64,000 nucleotides of DNA, taken from Frigidibacter mobilis. Lineage in GTDB: Bacteria; Pseudomonadota; Alphaproteobacteria; Rhodobacterales; Rhodobacteraceae. Shown in pieces: positions 1 through 9,249 of the stretch. The translations under genes were made by a program, and so were the position numbers. The notes under the pieces are model-generated. The model made no database searches and was not told the origin of the DNA. It saw nothing but the letters and a program-made list of their open reading frames with translations. Numbering within the stretch: position 1 is the stretch's first letter; each line of letters opens with the position of its first letter. The stretch covers positions 1 to 64,000 of the forward strand of contig NZ_CP012664.1 of assembly GCF_001620265.1 (NCBI RefSeq), in the 5' to 3' direction.

Positions 1-1520
1 AAAACGCTCTGCTGAAGGCCGCCTCGCGAGGTGGAGGCGACGCTGGCCGAGACGCAAGAGCCAACGGCGGCTGCAGGATATCCTGCACGCGGCGCAGCGC
101 GAGAAGTTCGCAAGCGTTCGGAGAAGCTGTCGCCGGACCAGTTCAACCTGCCGCTCGAGGATGCCGAACTGGCCCAGGGCGTGCTTGAGGCCGCACAGGA
201 AAAGGCAGAGCGGCACTGCAAAGGCCCGGGGGGAGACGCCCCGCAAGCCGCACGCAACCGCGGGCATCTCCCCCGCATCTGCCCGGGTCGAGCGGGTGAT
301 CGAGCCCGCCAGCACGCTCTGTCCCTGCGCTGCGGCGAGATGGCAAGGATCGGCGAGGACGTTTCCGAGCGGCCTGGACGTGATCCCCGCGCAGTTCCGG
401 TGCTGGTCACGCGGCGGCCCAGATACGCCTGCCGCCGCTGCTCGCAAGCCGTGGCGCAGGCGCACGCCCCCGAGCATGTCGTGCCCGGCGGGCTGCCCAC
501 GGAGCTGTTCATTGCTTGGATCATCGTCTCGAAGTTCGGGGACCACCTTCCGTTCTACCGCCAGGCGGAGATCTTCAAGCGGCAGGGGATAGACCTCGAT
601 CGCGGCACGCTCGGCAACTGGGTCGGGCGCGCCTGTTTCCACCTGATGCGATCATCAATCACATGAAAGCCCATCTGCGCGGAGCGGACCGCATCTTTGT
701 CGATGAAACCGCGCGCCGGTGCTGGACCCAGGCGCAAGGCCACCAAGAGCGGCTTCTTCTGGGCCGTCGTGTCCGACGATCGCGGCCATGGCGGTGCCGA
801 TCCGCCCATCGTGTTGTTCCACTACGCCCCGGCCGGGGCAAAGAACATCCGCTGAAGTTCCTCGTCGGATACCGCGGCCGTTCCTGCAATGCGACGCCTA
901 CCAGTCCTACAACGCGCTGACGGAAATCGAGCGTGACGGTGGCCCATGGCGGCTGGTCTACTGCTGGACCCACGTCCGCCGCCGCTTCGTGAAACGCTTC
1001 GAGAGCGACCGCTCCCCATCGCCGAGGAGATGCTGCGCCAGATCGCGCTGCTCTATCAGATCGAGAAAACCGTGCGTGCAGGATGCAGCCGTCCGTCTGG
1101 CGCCCGGCGCGAAACGCAGCCCCGATCATCGCCGCGCTCAAGCCGTGGCTGGAAGCCCAGCTCTCGCGCATCCCGCAGAAATCCCAGCTGGCCGAGGACA
1201 TCCGCTACACCCTCGCGCACTGGCCCGGCCTGATCCGCTTCCTTGACGACGGCACCCTCGAGCTCGACACCAACCCCGTCGAAAATCAAATCAGACCGAT
1301 TGCCCTGACGCGGAAAAACGCGCTCTTCGCAGGCAACGAGGTCGGAGCCGAGAACTGGGCCATGCTCGCCTCGCTGGTCGCCACCTGCAAGATGTCCGGC
1401 GTCAACCCGATCGACTATATCGCGGCCACCCTCCGCGCGATCCTCGACGGCCACCCGCAAAGCGGCATCGAAGACCTCATGCCATGGCGATACAAGCAAC
1501 CGTCAAGCCTCGCCGCATAG
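1..1520 (+). pseudogene. tnpC: IS66 transposase TnpC, frameshifted remnant
   Basis: The DDE-type transposase of IS66, which cuts and joins the element ends. The reading frame is broken into about three pieces (31-666, 719-1246 and 1083-1520). The last piece carries the C-terminal signature DGTLELDTNPVENQIRPIAL followed by TRKNALFAGNE and ends ...GIEDLMPWRYKQPSSLAA. The zinc-finger region and the central DDE region are readable only after moving between frames. Each break matches a one-base length change in a homopolymer relative to the copy at 10628-12188. It is either a decayed gene or a gene with sequencing errors. Confidence 0.85.
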
Positions 1521-1540
1521 GGCAACGTCGTCGCGCTTAC
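1..1540 (+). mobile_element. IS66-family element, copy 1 (3' part; cut by the window start)
   Basis: Nearly identical to the copies at 9673-12208 and from 61818. The window begins inside tnpC, so tnpA, tnpB and the left end lie outside. The right end is the terminal repeat finishing ...GTCGCGCTTAC at 1540, the same as the end at 12208. Beyond it lies a serine-hydrolase gene reading the other way, which this insertion interrupts. Relative to copy 2 it has several single-base deletions and insertions, mostly in G/C runs. Confidence 0.9.
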
Positions 1541-1870
1541 GATCACATAATTGGTGCCGGTGTTGGAGGACCACAGGATCATGTCGCGGATCGCGCGCGA
1601 GAGGTCCTCGTGATCGATGATCCGGCCCGCGTCGATGGCATTCAGCGCATGGATGAGGTGGAACGCCTTCACAAGGCTGCAAGGATAGCAGCGCCAGTCC
1701 CCCCGGTAGGCAAAACCGTCGGGCCGCTGGCCGGCACCGCTCTCGCGATAGGCGACGAAGCCGAAATTGTCGGGACGCAGCCCCTTGTCGCCGTGGAGCA
1801 GGACCAATTCGGCGGCAAGGCCCTCGCAGCGCGCGGTCCAGTCTGGCTCGGCTTTGAAAAACATGTTCAA
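1541..1870 (-). pseudogene. Serine hydrolase (beta-lactamase-like), N-terminal part, interrupted by IS66
   Basis: Starts at 1870 and reads leftward for about 110 codons into the right end of the IS66. Two motifs of the penicillin-binding/class A beta-lactamase fold are visible: SLVK (SxxK, catalytic Ser and Lys) and SSN (SxN-like) in WSSNTGTNYV. The C-terminal half with the KTG box is missing. The start lies 21 bases downstream of the stop of a peptide-ABC ATPase fragment, which suggests a peptide-uptake operon with a serine hydrolase downstream. The true substrate cannot be told from this fragment. Confidence 0.7.
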
Positions 1871-1891
1871 GAACTCTCTCGTGAAGAAGGG

Positions 1892-2298
1892 TCAGGCAGT
1901 CGCGGGGGCCTTCCAACAGCGGACAAGCCCTGTCGGAGAGGTTGGCCGCATCGACTGCGGGCTGTGGCAGGCCGCCTCGACCAGCGGGCAGCGCGTCGCA
2001 AAGCGGCACCCGGTGAGCACGGCAAAGGGATCGGGGATCTCGCCGCCAATGGGTTCGGCAAGCGCCTGCCGCCGGCGCACATCCGGCACGGCGGCGATCA
2101 GGGCCCGGGTGTAGGGATGGGCCGGTGCCGCGAACAGGTCGGCACTTTCCTGCAGCTCGACGATCTCGCCGAGATACACCACCGCCACCCGGTCGCACAG
2201 ATAGCGCACCACGTTCATGTCATGCGAGATGAAGATGATCGTCAGGCCCTTGTCGCGGTTCAGCCTCTTCAGCAGGTTGATGATCTGCGCCTGAGGCG
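1892..2298 (-). pseudogene. Oligopeptide/dipeptide ABC transporter ATP-binding protein, C-terminal fragment
   Basis: Reading leftward from about 2298 the frame gives QIINLLKRLNRDKGLTIIFI, then SHDMNVVRYLCDRV. This holds the switch-region His (H-loop, SHD) of an ABC ATPase, followed by VAVVYLGEIVE and the oligo/dipeptide C-terminal extension with HPYTRALIAAVPD and the Cys-containing CRFATRCPLVEAAC. These are DppF/OppF-type hallmarks. Walker A, the signature motif and Walker B are lost because the gene stops abruptly at about 2298, where IS66-like remnant DNA begins. A 108-codon ORF starting at the internal Met (2218) is only a sub-part. Confidence 0.8.
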
Positions 2299-2456
2299 CT
2301 GGCCTACATCGCTAAAATCGCGATGGCCTTGGCCGCTTCCTGACCGATGGTCGTGTGGAAATCGATACGGATGTTGTTGAACAGCCCCTGACCTGCCACT
2401 GGTCTTTCATCCAGCCGCGACCGGAGCCTGGTGGTCATTGATCCGCCCCCCAACCT
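2299..2456 (+). mobile_element. Short remnant of an IS66-type tnpC
   Basis: About 20 codons from 2322 read DGLGRFLTDGRVEIDTDVVE, which matches the conserved IS66 transposase block (F-DDG-EID-N-VE) but is followed by stops. It is a scar between the truncated ABC ATPase and the IS3 element. The rest of the interval up to 2456 shows no gene. Confidence 0.6.
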
Positions 2457-2491
2457 TGGACCGCCCGAAGGCAGAGTTTTCCGGCTTCCGC

Positions 2492-3316
2492 TCAGGGTGA
2501 CCGGCTGGTCGCGCCCCCTGATTTCGTCAGCATGATCGGGACCTTGTTGCCGATCGCGCCGTGTGGCCGTTCCTCGTTGTAGTATCTACGCCAAGCCTCC
2601 AACTTTTCCGCTGCATCCGCAAGCGTCAGGAACCAGTGCTGGTTCAGGCATTCGGCCCGGAACCTGCCATTGAACGCTTCGATTAAGGCGTTGTCGGTCG
2701 GCTTGCCCGGGCGCGAGAAGTCGAGAACAACGCCGCGCTGATACGCCCAAAGGTCCACGTCGCGCGAGACGAACTCGGTGCCCTGATCGACGCGGATCGT
2801 CTTTGGATAGCCAGTCGTGCGGCACACCTGGTCGAGCGTCGCCACGACATCTTCGCCGCGGTAGCTGTAGCGCACGTCAAGCACCGGAACGTAGCGCGAG
2901 AAAGTGTCGACCACGGTCAAAACCCGCAACTTCTTGCCCGTGGCCAACTGGTCATGCACGTAGTCCATCGCCCAGACATCGTTGGGACCGACGGCTTCCG
3001 CTCGGTTATCTCGCAGCTTCGCCTTCACCCGTCGCTTTGGCGTCTTGTGCCTGAGCTGCATCCCCAACTCCTTGTATATGCGATAGACTTTCTTGACGTT
3101 GATGCCCCAGCCTTCACGATCCAGCAGGACATGAACGCGCCGGTAACCATACCTGACCCGCGTCTCGCAGATCTCCTTGATCCGATTGGCGACAGCAGCC
3201 TGATCGGTGCGGCGGGATTGGTAGTGGAACGTTGAGCGGTCGAACCCGATGGCCCCACAAGCCGTCCGGATCGAAACCGCCCAATCACTGCACATCCCGC
3301 GAACGAGTTCGCGCAT
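2492..3316 (-). CDS. IS3-family transposase OrfB
   Basis: Integrase-core (rve) protein of 274 residues. The DDE triad is visible: D in WAMDYVHD (about residue 120), D in RVDQGTEFVSRD (about 180) and E in NALIEAFNGRFRAEC (about 215). An N-terminal HTH_21-like region with YGYRRVHVLLDREGWGINVK is present. The frame is open upstream of the first Met and overlaps the end of orfA, so the active protein is probably an OrfAB fusion made by -1 programmed frameshifting, the norm for IS3. Looks intact. Confidence 0.92.
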   Translation of the reverse strand: MRELVRGMCSDWAVSIRTACGAIGFDRSTFHYQSRRTDQAAVANRIKEICETRVRYGYRRVHVLLDREGWGINVKKVYRIYKELGMQLRHKTPKRRVKAKLRDNRAEAVGPNDVWAMDYVHDQLATGKKLRVLTVVDTFSRYVPVLDVRYSYRGEDVVATLDQVCRTTGYPKTIRVDQGTEFVSRDVDLWAYQRGVVLDFSRPGKPTDNALIEAFNGRFRAECLNQHWFLTLADAAEKLEAWRRYYNEERPHGAIGNKVPIMLTKSGGATSRSP

Positions 3317-3327
3317 GCGACCAGGCT

Positions 3328-3594
3328 TCAGATCTTTCGCCGGATCACGTCCTGCAACATCTCCCGATCCAGCGTCAGGTCAGCCACAATCTTCTTCAGC
3401 CGACTGTTCTCGTCCTCGAGCTGCTTTAGCCGCTTCATCTCGGTCGGCAGCAGACCGGCATATTTCTTCTTCCAGTTGAAGTAGGTCGCCTGGCTGATCC
3501 CTGCCTTGCGGCAGATCTCCGCGACCGGCGTGCCTTCTTCGCCCTGCTTGATGATGAACGCCTTCTGCGCGTCCGAAAATTTGCTCGCCTTCAT
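3328..3594 (-). CDS. IS3-family OrfA (helix-turn-helix protein)
   Basis: 88 residues from MKASKFSDAQKAFIIKQGEE at 3594. A longer upstream Met at 3648 would start inside the terminal repeat, so 3594 is preferred. The N-terminal helix-turn-helix (VAEICRKAGISQATYFNWKK) binds the IS ends. The C-terminal leucine-zipper stretch (MKRLKQLEDENSRLKKIVAD) mediates oligomerisation. The partner transposase OrfB lies immediately downstream in the -1 frame. Confidence 0.9.
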   Translation of the reverse strand: MKASKFSDAQKAFIIKQGEEGTPVAEICRKAGISQATYFNWKKKYAGLLPTEMKRLKQLEDENSRLKKIVADLTLDREMLQDVIRRKI

Positions 3595-3689
3595 CCGATT
3601 CCGCTCCTCTCCCAGCCAGGAAAACGTAGCGGAAAACTCCAGCTTCAAACGGTCCAGTTTGCGGGGATCAGATCAAAAATCCCGTGGCA

Positions 3690-3745
3690 GGTCACACCTT
3701 GGCACATCGCGATGCCGTCGGGAGGGGGTATCCACCCCATCAGTT
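3690..3745. repeat. Remnant resembling an IS110 element end
   Basis: The stretch CACCTTGGCACATCGCGATG followed by CCGTCGGGAGGGGGTATCCACC resembles, in reverse complement, the DNA just beyond the IS110 right end at about 57070-57101 (CCGACGGCAT..ATGTGCCAAGGTG). No transposase is attached. It lies between the IS3 element and the stop of emrB. The remaining bases of 3657-3809 show no gene. Confidence 0.45.
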
Positions 3746-3809
3746 CTGCATGAAAATCAACAATCATGGTCATGGAAGCCGGTTGGACGGTGCCTTCTTT
3801 AGTCCCCTT

Positions 3810-5366
3810 TCATGTGCCCGAGGAAGGGGCGCGCCACATGAACCAGGTCGGGATCAGTGCGATCAGGAATATACCACATACGACAAGGAAAGCGTCCTGG
3901 AAGGCTGCGTTGGAGGCCTGGATCACCACGGCCTGCCCCAAGAACGATGCCGCGGCGGGCATAATCTGAGTATCAGGCAGCCCCGATGTGTGCATGAGGC
4001 CGGCGACCTCTCGCAAGAGTTCCATCGTCGTGGAGTTGTCGCTGGTCTGGGTCGCGGCGAAGGCATCCGCGTGCATGATCGTGCGCCGCTCGATGAACAC
4101 GGTCAGAAGGTTCACCCCGAAGGCACCGCCAAGTTGCCGGATGAAGTTCGAAGCCCCCGAACCCTGGCCGATAAGGTGCGGCGGCAGCACCTTCAGCGCT
4201 CCCGACGAGATGGCGGGAAACACGAGGCCCAGCCCCACGCGCGAGAGGACCGTCCACCCGGCCAGGGCCCAGAAGGCCGTATGGACATTTGCAGCTGTCG
4301 TCAGCCACGAGGACCAGGCAAAGACCAACATGCCGACGCCGATCAGGACCGGCGCAGGCACCTTGTCGGACAATCGTCCCGCGATGGGAAAGACCACCAG
4401 CATGGCAAAGCCCGAGGGCATCAGAAGAAGGCCCGCCTGGGTGGGCGTCATGCCCTGGATCTGCTGCACGAAGACCGGAAGCAGATAGGTAGAGCCGAAC
4501 AGCCCCGCCCCCATGATGAAGGCAACGACCGAGGCCGAGGAAAAGGCGAAATTCGCGAAGAGCCGCATGTCGAGCATGGGCTTGTCGGTATGCATCTCCC
4601 AGGCAATGAAGGCGATGGCCGAAGCAACGGAAATCGTGAAACCCGACAGGATGATGTTGGTATCCCATCCGAGCCGCTGCGCGTTCGACAACGTGCTGAG
4701 CAGGACGGCAAGAAAGACCGACAGGATCGCCACGCCGACAAAGTCGAAGGCCGTGATCGGACCGCTTTCTTCACGGGTGGGCAGGAACAGGTTCGCCAGC
4801 ACGATGGCGATGCCGGCGAAGGGCAGGCCCAGGTAGAAGACGAAGCGCCAGTCGAAGGCATCCATCAGCACGCCGCCGATCCAGGGGCCCAGTGCCGGGG
4901 CCAGCACCACGCCGACGCCGTAGATCCCCATGGCCGCGCCGCGCTTGTCGGGCGGAAAGACCTTGAACAGCATGATCATGGCCAGCGGCTGGACGATGCC
5001 CGCCGCCGCCCCCTGCACCACGCGGGCCAGTGTCAGGATGGTTTCGTTCGGCGCAAGGCCCCCAAGGATCGAACCGGCAAGAAACACGCCCATCGAGGCG
5101 GTCATCGTCAGCCGCATTCCGAAGGCGCGGTTGGCCCAGTCGGCCAGCAGCATCGTCGCGGTCATCGCGGCCAGAAAGCCGGTCGAGATCCATTGTGCCT
5201 GCACCGCGCTGATCCCGAAAGCGCCCATGACCGCCGGGATGGCGACGTTCACGATCGTCGTGGACAACACGACCGAGATGGTCGCGACCATGATGCTGCC
5301 GGTCGCGAACCACTTGTAGGCGGGGCCGTAACGCTCGAAATACCGGTCAATCTGCGACATCGACAT
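3810..5366 (-). CDS. emrB: MFS multidrug efflux permease, EmrB/QacA (DHA2) type
   Basis: 518 residues with about 14 hydrophobic segments, the usual DHA2 size. Proton antiporter that with EmrA and an outer-membrane channel exports hydrophobic toxins. Signatures include the N-terminal VVLSTTIVNVAIPAVMGAFG (motif D1-like), the antiporter motif C block YGVGVVLAPALGPWIGGVL in TM5, and the loop LSDKVPAPVLIGVGM. It overlaps the end of emrA by 20 bases, indicating translational coupling. An ATG two codons inside (5360) is an alternative start. Regulated, presumably, by the MarR protein at the head of the operon. Confidence 0.93.
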   Translation of the reverse strand: MSMSQIDRYFERYGPAYKWFATGSIMVATISVVLSTTIVNVAIPAVMGAFGISAVQAQWISTGFLAAMTATMLLADWANRAFGMRLTMTASMGVFLAGSILGGLAPNETILTLARVVQGAAAGIVQPLAMIMLFKVFPPDKRGAAMGIYGVGVVLAPALGPWIGGVLMDAFDWRFVFYLGLPFAGIAIVLANLFLPTREESGPITAFDFVGVAILSVFLAVLLSTLSNAQRLGWDTNIILSGFTISVASAIAFIAWEMHTDKPMLDMRLFANFAFSSASVVAFIMGAGLFGSTYLLPVFVQQIQGMTPTQAGLLLMPSGFAMLVVFPIAGRLSDKVPAPVLIGVGMLVFAWSSWLTTAANVHTAFWALAGWTVLSRVGLGLVFPAISSGALKVLPPHLIGQGSGASNFIRQLGGAFGVNLLTVFIERRTIMHADAFAATQTSDNSTTMELLREVAGLMHTSGLPDTQIMPAAASFLGQAVVIQASNAAFQDAFLVVCGIFLIALIPTWFMWRAPSSGT

Positions 5367-6516
5367 AGACCTCGACCATCATGCCGGGCCTCAGTTCGGT
5401 GTCGGCGGCGTCGATCGACACGCGGATCGGCAGGCGCTGGGTCACTTTCGTGAAATTGCCCGAGGGGTTGGGGCTGGGCAGAAGCGCAAGCTGGCTGGTC
5501 GCGGCCCCGCCCATCCCGATCACTTCGCCCTTGAAGGTCCGGCCGGAAAAGGCATCGACGGTGATGCTGGCCGGCGATCCGACACGAAGCCTGCCGAAGT
5601 CGGTCTCCTTGACATTGGCGTCGATCCAGACGTCATCCGGCGCGTGATACATCGCGATGCGCGTCCCCGGCGTCACATATTCGCCGATATCGACAAAGGT
5701 TGCGTCGATGATGCCGTCGAACTGGGCCGCGATCGTGCGGCGCGCGAGGTCGAATTCCTTCAGGCTGCGGTCGGCCTCGGTTCCCGCCCGTTCGGCCATA
5801 AGGGACACAATCTGCGACTCAAGAACATTCCTCTGCTCTCCGTCGGCCTCGACGATGGCCAGACTGGCCCGCGCGTTTTCGATCGCCGCGAATGCCGCGC
5901 GCTCCTGCTGGGTGGCGGTGTCCAGTGCCGCCTGGGATTCGTCGAGGGTTTGCTGCGACGTGATATTCTGCTCGGCCAGCTTGATCGCCCTCTCGTGGCG
6001 GGTTCGGGCGTTCTTCAAAACGGCAAGCGACGCTTCATGGTTTGCCTCGGCCGTGGCTATGCCGGCCTCGGCCGCGCCGCGCCGCGCAGAGAGCTGCTTT
6101 GCCAGCAATACCTTGCGTACCTGAAGCTCCGCAAGCTGCGCGTCGGTTGCCGCAAGCTTCGACAGGACGGAATCAAGCTGAGGCTGCGAAGATTCGCGGT
6201 CGATTGCGGCGATCAGATCGTCCTTTTTGACAGCGTCCCCCACGAGCACCGGAATCGCCGTGATCCTTCCGGCAACCTCGCTCGATACGGTGACGACCTT
6301 GGCCGCGATCCTGGCATCATTGATGTGCACCTGCGTGAAGCGCGCAGCCAGCCACGGGGCGGCCAGCCAGACGGCGACGGCAATCAGCCCTGCGATCACG
6401 ATCAGTCTGGTCCATCTTGTGCGGCTGCGCCTGGGCGGGGCGGGCGGCACCAGTTTGTCCTCGGCAGCCTCGTCCGCAACGGCTGCACCCGCCTTTATGT
6501 CATCCATCTTGACCAT
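5347..6516 (-). CDS. emrA: HlyD/EmrA-type membrane fusion protein
   Basis: 389 residues. One N-terminal membrane anchor (LIVIAGLIAVAVWLAAPWLA, about residues 38-57) is followed by a biotinyl-lipoyl half domain, a long alpha-helical hairpin rich in Ala, Glu and Gln (about 115-220) and a beta-barrel with VDIGEYVTPGTRIAMYHAPD. It bridges the inner-membrane pump to an outer-membrane channel. The start at 6516 overlaps the marR stop by 17 bases and the stop overlaps emrB, so the three genes form one operon. No outer-membrane partner gene is present here. Confidence 0.92.
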   Translation of the reverse strand: MVKMDDIKAGAAVADEAAEDKLVPPAPPRRSRTRWTRLIVIAGLIAVAVWLAAPWLAARFTQVHINDARIAAKVVTVSSEVAGRITAIPVLVGDAVKKDDLIAAIDRESSQPQLDSVLSKLAATDAQLAELQVRKVLLAKQLSARRGAAEAGIATAEANHEASLAVLKNARTRHERAIKLAEQNITSQQTLDESQAALDTATQQERAAFAAIENARASLAIVEADGEQRNVLESQIVSLMAERAGTEADRSLKEFDLARRTIAAQFDGIIDATFVDIGEYVTPGTRIAMYHAPDDVWIDANVKETDFGRLRVGSPASITVDAFSGRTFKGEVIGMGGAATSQLALLPSPNPSGNFTKVTQRLPIRVSIDAADTELRPGMMVEVYVDVAD

Positions 6517-6964
6517 TGCCCAACATCTCCAATCTGGCCGCGACGCGGCTCAGGACTTGTGTTGCAATACGCAGATCCTGCTGCGAAATACCCTCGAGAA
6601 TTGCCGCTCTGCTGGCCGCCGAGATCGCTTTCATCCTGTCGATGAGAGGCCACGCGGCTTCTGTCAGGTGCAGCGTCTTGGCCCGCCTGTCCTCGGCGGA
6701 GGGCCGGCGTTCGATCAGCCCCGCATTTTCAAGCCCGTCCAGCAGGCGGACCAGCGACGCGGCCTCGATCGCCAGAACCCGCGCCAGTTCGATCTGCGTC
6801 GCCTGTTCGTTCCTCGAGATCTCGAACAGCACGCTCCATCGCGCCTGGGACAGGCCGAGATCCCGAAACTGGAGGTCGAGATACCGCTTCCACATGCGCG
6901 ATGACGCCGCCAGGGAGCGCGCGAAGGGCTCCTTGAGCTCGATCGTATTGGGATCGTCCTGCAT
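6500..6964 (-). CDS. MarR-family transcriptional regulator
   Basis: 154 residues with the winged helix in the middle: QIELARVLAIEAASLVRLLD (recognition helix) and the wing GLIERRPSAEDRRAKTLHLT with the typical D-R-R. First gene of the marR-emrA-emrB operon and therefore the likely ligand-responsive repressor of the pump. A dyad candidate lies just upstream at 6992-7010. The effector cannot be read from the sequence. Confidence 0.93.
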   Translation of the reverse strand: MQDDPNTIELKEPFARSLAASSRMWKRYLDLQFRDLGLSQARWSVLFEISRNEQATQIELARVLAIEAASLVRLLDGLENAGLIERRPSAEDRRAKTLHLTEAAWPLIDRMKAISAASRAAILEGISQQDLRIATQVLSRVAARLEMLGNGQDG

Positions 6965-6991
6965 TGTTCGTTTCTTTTTATCAGCTTGCCG

Positions 6992-7010
6992 ATAGTTGCA
7001 TGGCTAACTA
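6992..7010. promoter_or_regulatory. Candidate MarR operator
   Basis: TAGTTGCATGGCTAACTA is an imperfect dyad (TAGTT...AACTA) 28 bases upstream of the marR start, in an AT-richer gap between the divergent marR and usp genes. MarR proteins usually bind 16-20 bp dyads in this place. Assignment is by position and symmetry only. Confidence 0.4.
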
Positions 7011-7061
7011 GTATACCCTCAATCATCTTGCAAGTGCCATTCCTGCTCTGGAGACCCATTG

Positions 7062-7520
7062 ATGTATGCCAAGATTCTGCTCTGTTACGACGGCTCGCGC
7101 GAGGGGCGGCTGGCGCTGCGCGAGGGGGCGCGGCTCGCGCAGATCACGGGGGCCGGGGTGATCCTGCTGGCCGTGGTCGAGACGGTCGCGGGCAACGCGC
7201 TGGCCCAGGGTGTGGATGCGGGCGCGCTTGCCCACCAGCAAGCCGATTTCAAGGCGATTCTCGACGAAGGCCATCAAAGGCTATCAGCCATGGGGCTGGC
7301 GCCCGAGGTCCGCGTTGAATTCGGAGATCCCGTCGCGGCAATAACGCATGTCGCGACCGAGACCGGGGCCGATCTGGTCGTCGTCGGGCATCACAAGCAA
7401 GGCTTCTGGACCCGTTGGATGAGCCGTTCGGTCGCTGCCGCGCTGGGAGACTCACTGGGATGCAGCCTTCTTCTGGCCCAAAAGATCGTCGAAGATTCAG
7501 AGCTTTTCCGCGACACCTGA
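7062..7520 (+). CDS. Universal stress protein (UspA family)
   Basis: 152 residues, one Usp domain. It opens MYAKILLCYDGSREGRLALR (beta1 with the conserved Asp) and near the end has DLVVVGHHKQGFWTRWMSRS, similar to the ATP-binding G-x2-G-x9-G-(S/T) loop but with the first Gly followed by His-His. Binding of ATP is therefore possible but not certain. The start is the ATG at 7062, preceded by GGAG at 7050-7053; a TTG one codon upstream is less likely. Transcribed divergently from marR. Confidence 0.9.
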   Translation: MYAKILLCYDGSREGRLALREGARLAQITGAGVILLAVVETVAGNALAQGVDAGALAHQQADFKAILDEGHQRLSAMGLAPEVRVEFGDPVAAITHVATETGADLVVVGHHKQGFWTRWMSRSVAAALGDSLGCSLLLAQKIVEDSELFRDT

Positions 7521-7549
7521 ACAACCACAGCTGGCAGGCAGACACGCCG

Positions 7550-7870
7550 CCGCAGTTTTTGCGCAGAAAGGTGCGGAACTGCCGCAGAGCGAAGGCGAGC
7601 ATCGCTGCTCCGATCACCGCCAGCAATTGAGGCCAGACCACCCAAAGCCCCGCGCCACGAAACAGCACCGCCTGCGCAAGCGCGATGAAATGCGTATTAG
7701 ACGCCACCAGCATGACGTATTGCACCACCTCGGGCATCGATTCCCGCGGGGGTTATCCCACCCGACAGGATTTCCCGCGGCAGCAGCACCAGAAGCAGCA
7801 GCATGGCAAATTGCGGCATCGAGCCCGAAATCGTCGCCAGAATGTGAGTGCTGGACGTAATCTCCCCAAA
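7550..7870 (-). pseudogene. ABC-2 type transporter permease, C-terminal fragment
   Basis: Reading leftward, one frame gives STHILATISGSMPQFAMLLL then LVLLPREILSGG (7740-7860), and a second frame continues MPEVVQYVMLVASNTHFIAL then AQAVLFRGAGLWVVWPQLLA (from 7737). Together they match the last membrane segments of YhhJ/YbhR-type drug-export permeases. The frame changes near 7740 and the upstream part is lost where the IS21 element begins, so this is a truncated, frameshifted remnant. The C-terminus is poorly defined and runs toward the usp gene. Confidence 0.65.
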
Positions 7871-7906
7871 GCGGCTGGATGAATTTTCCCCAGTTTGGCG
7901 CCGGTG

Positions 7907-7943
7907 CCGATGGTCAGGGGGGGCATGCCCCCCTGACCATCGG
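7907..7943. repeat. Perfect 16-bp inverted repeat at the IS21 left region
   Basis: CCGATGGTCAGGGGGG and its exact reverse complement CCCCCCTGACCATCGG are separated by five bases (GCATG). It lies about 40 bases upstream of the istA frame. A hairpin this stable could reduce read-through transcription into the transposase or be a transposase-binding repeat. It has no T-run, so it is not a typical intrinsic terminator. Confidence 0.7.
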
Positions 7944-7981
7944 TGGCGCAGAGTTTCCCCTGCTGATGCCAACGGAAGGGC

Positions 7982-9249
7982 GTGCAGGTGGTTGGATTGA
8001 GGGAGATCGTCATGATCCGGGAATTGAAGCGGCAGGGCCTCGGCGTCAGCGCGATCGCGCGGCAGACCGGGCTCGACCGCAAGACGGTGAAGAAATATCT
8101 GGAGCGGGGCCTCGAGGCTCCGGATTACGGGCGAGGGAGCCGGCCGAACGGCTGGCGGATGGGTTCCGGTCCTATCTGGCTGAACGGCTGGAGGCGTTCC
8201 CCGGCCTGCCTGCGCGCAGGCTGCATCGCGAGATGAGGACGATGGGGTATGACGGAGCTTATTCCACGCTGACGGAATACCTCCGGTTGATCCGCCCGAC
8301 CGTGCCGCGGCAATTCGAACGGCGCTTCGAGACGCCCCGCGGGCCGACAGGCGCAGGTGGACTTTGCCAGTTCCAGGTGGAGTTCACCTCCGAGCCCGGC
8401 GTCCTGCGCAAGGTCTGGCTGTTCAGCATGGTGCTGGGGCACAGCCGCTGGCTCTGGGGTCGGTTCTGCCCGAACCAGACGCTGGAAACGGTGATGCGCT
8501 GCCACATCTCGGCCTTCGGTGCGACGGGCGGGGCCTGCACCGAGATCCTCTATGACCGAATGAAGGCTGCGGTCATTGGCGAAGATGCCGCGGGCGTCGT
8601 GACTTACAACGAGTCCCTGGTGGCGTTGCTGGCCCACTACGGGTCCGCGCCACGGGCCTGCCAGCCCTACCGGGCCAAGACCAAGGGCAAGGTCGAGCGG
8701 CCCTTCCGCTATGTGCGCCAGGACTCGGGCGCAGCTTCCACGACATGAACGATCTGAATGCCCAGTTCGAGGAGTGGCGCCCAACCATCGCCAATCCCCG
8801 CGTGCATGCCACCACCCAGCGGATCGTGGATGAGCATTATGCCGAGGAACAACCGCAACTTATGGCCTTGCCGGCCCAACCCTACGATGCGGTGCTGACC
8901 GTGGAACGGCGGATCAGCCAGGAAGGCATGGTCGCCGTCGGGGGCAACCAATACAGCGTGCCCGACACCACGCGGCGGCGGATCGTAGAGGTCCAGAACC
9001 ACCCAGCCGAGGTCCGGATCTTCGAAGATGGCCAACTGGTCGCCAGCCATCCGGTGCTGGAGGGTAAGAACCAGCGCAGGGTCGATCCCAGCCAGCGCAG
9101 GGTCGATCCCAGCCATCGCAGGCCCGTCCCGCCCGCACGACGCGCCGCTCAACTCACCGCCCCCCGGCCGATGCCCCGGTTGCCCGCCGGTCTTTGGCCT
9201 TCTATGAGGCGGTCGGGCGCCGTCTGGCCAATGCACCGGAGCGCCATCC
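7982..9249 (+). pseudogene. istA: IS21 transposase IstA, frameshifted
   Basis: DDE transposase of IS21. The N-terminus VMIRELKRQGLGVSAIARQT then GLDRKTVKKYLERGL is the helix-turn-helix. The frame then changes near 8150 (continuing GLPARRLHREMRTMGYDGAY), again near 8360 around the first catalytic Asp (QAQVDFA is readable only in another frame), and near 8735 (...VERPFRYVRQ to MNDLNAQFEEWR). Near 9075-9110 a 21-base unit (QRRVDPS) is tandemly duplicated. A mixture of real decay and base-calling error is possible. Confidence 0.8.

Larger units (their letters stand above)
2457..3656 (-). mobile_element. IS3-family insertion sequence, about 1.2 kb
   Basis: Contains orfA and orfB in the usual IS3 arrangement on the minus strand. 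The ends are imperfect inverted repeats: TGGACCGCCCGAAGGCAGAG then TTTTCCGG from 2457, and the complement of TGGACCGTTTGAAGCTGGAG then TTTTCCG ending near 3656. I see no clear target-site duplication at these boundaries. The element separates IS66 debris from the emr operon. Confidence 0.85.

Noticed and set aside
3684..5453. 589-codon plus-strand ORF opposite emrB
   Set aside because: Shadow of emrB in GC-rich DNA; composition rich in Arg, Gly, His and Asp with no recognisable domain.
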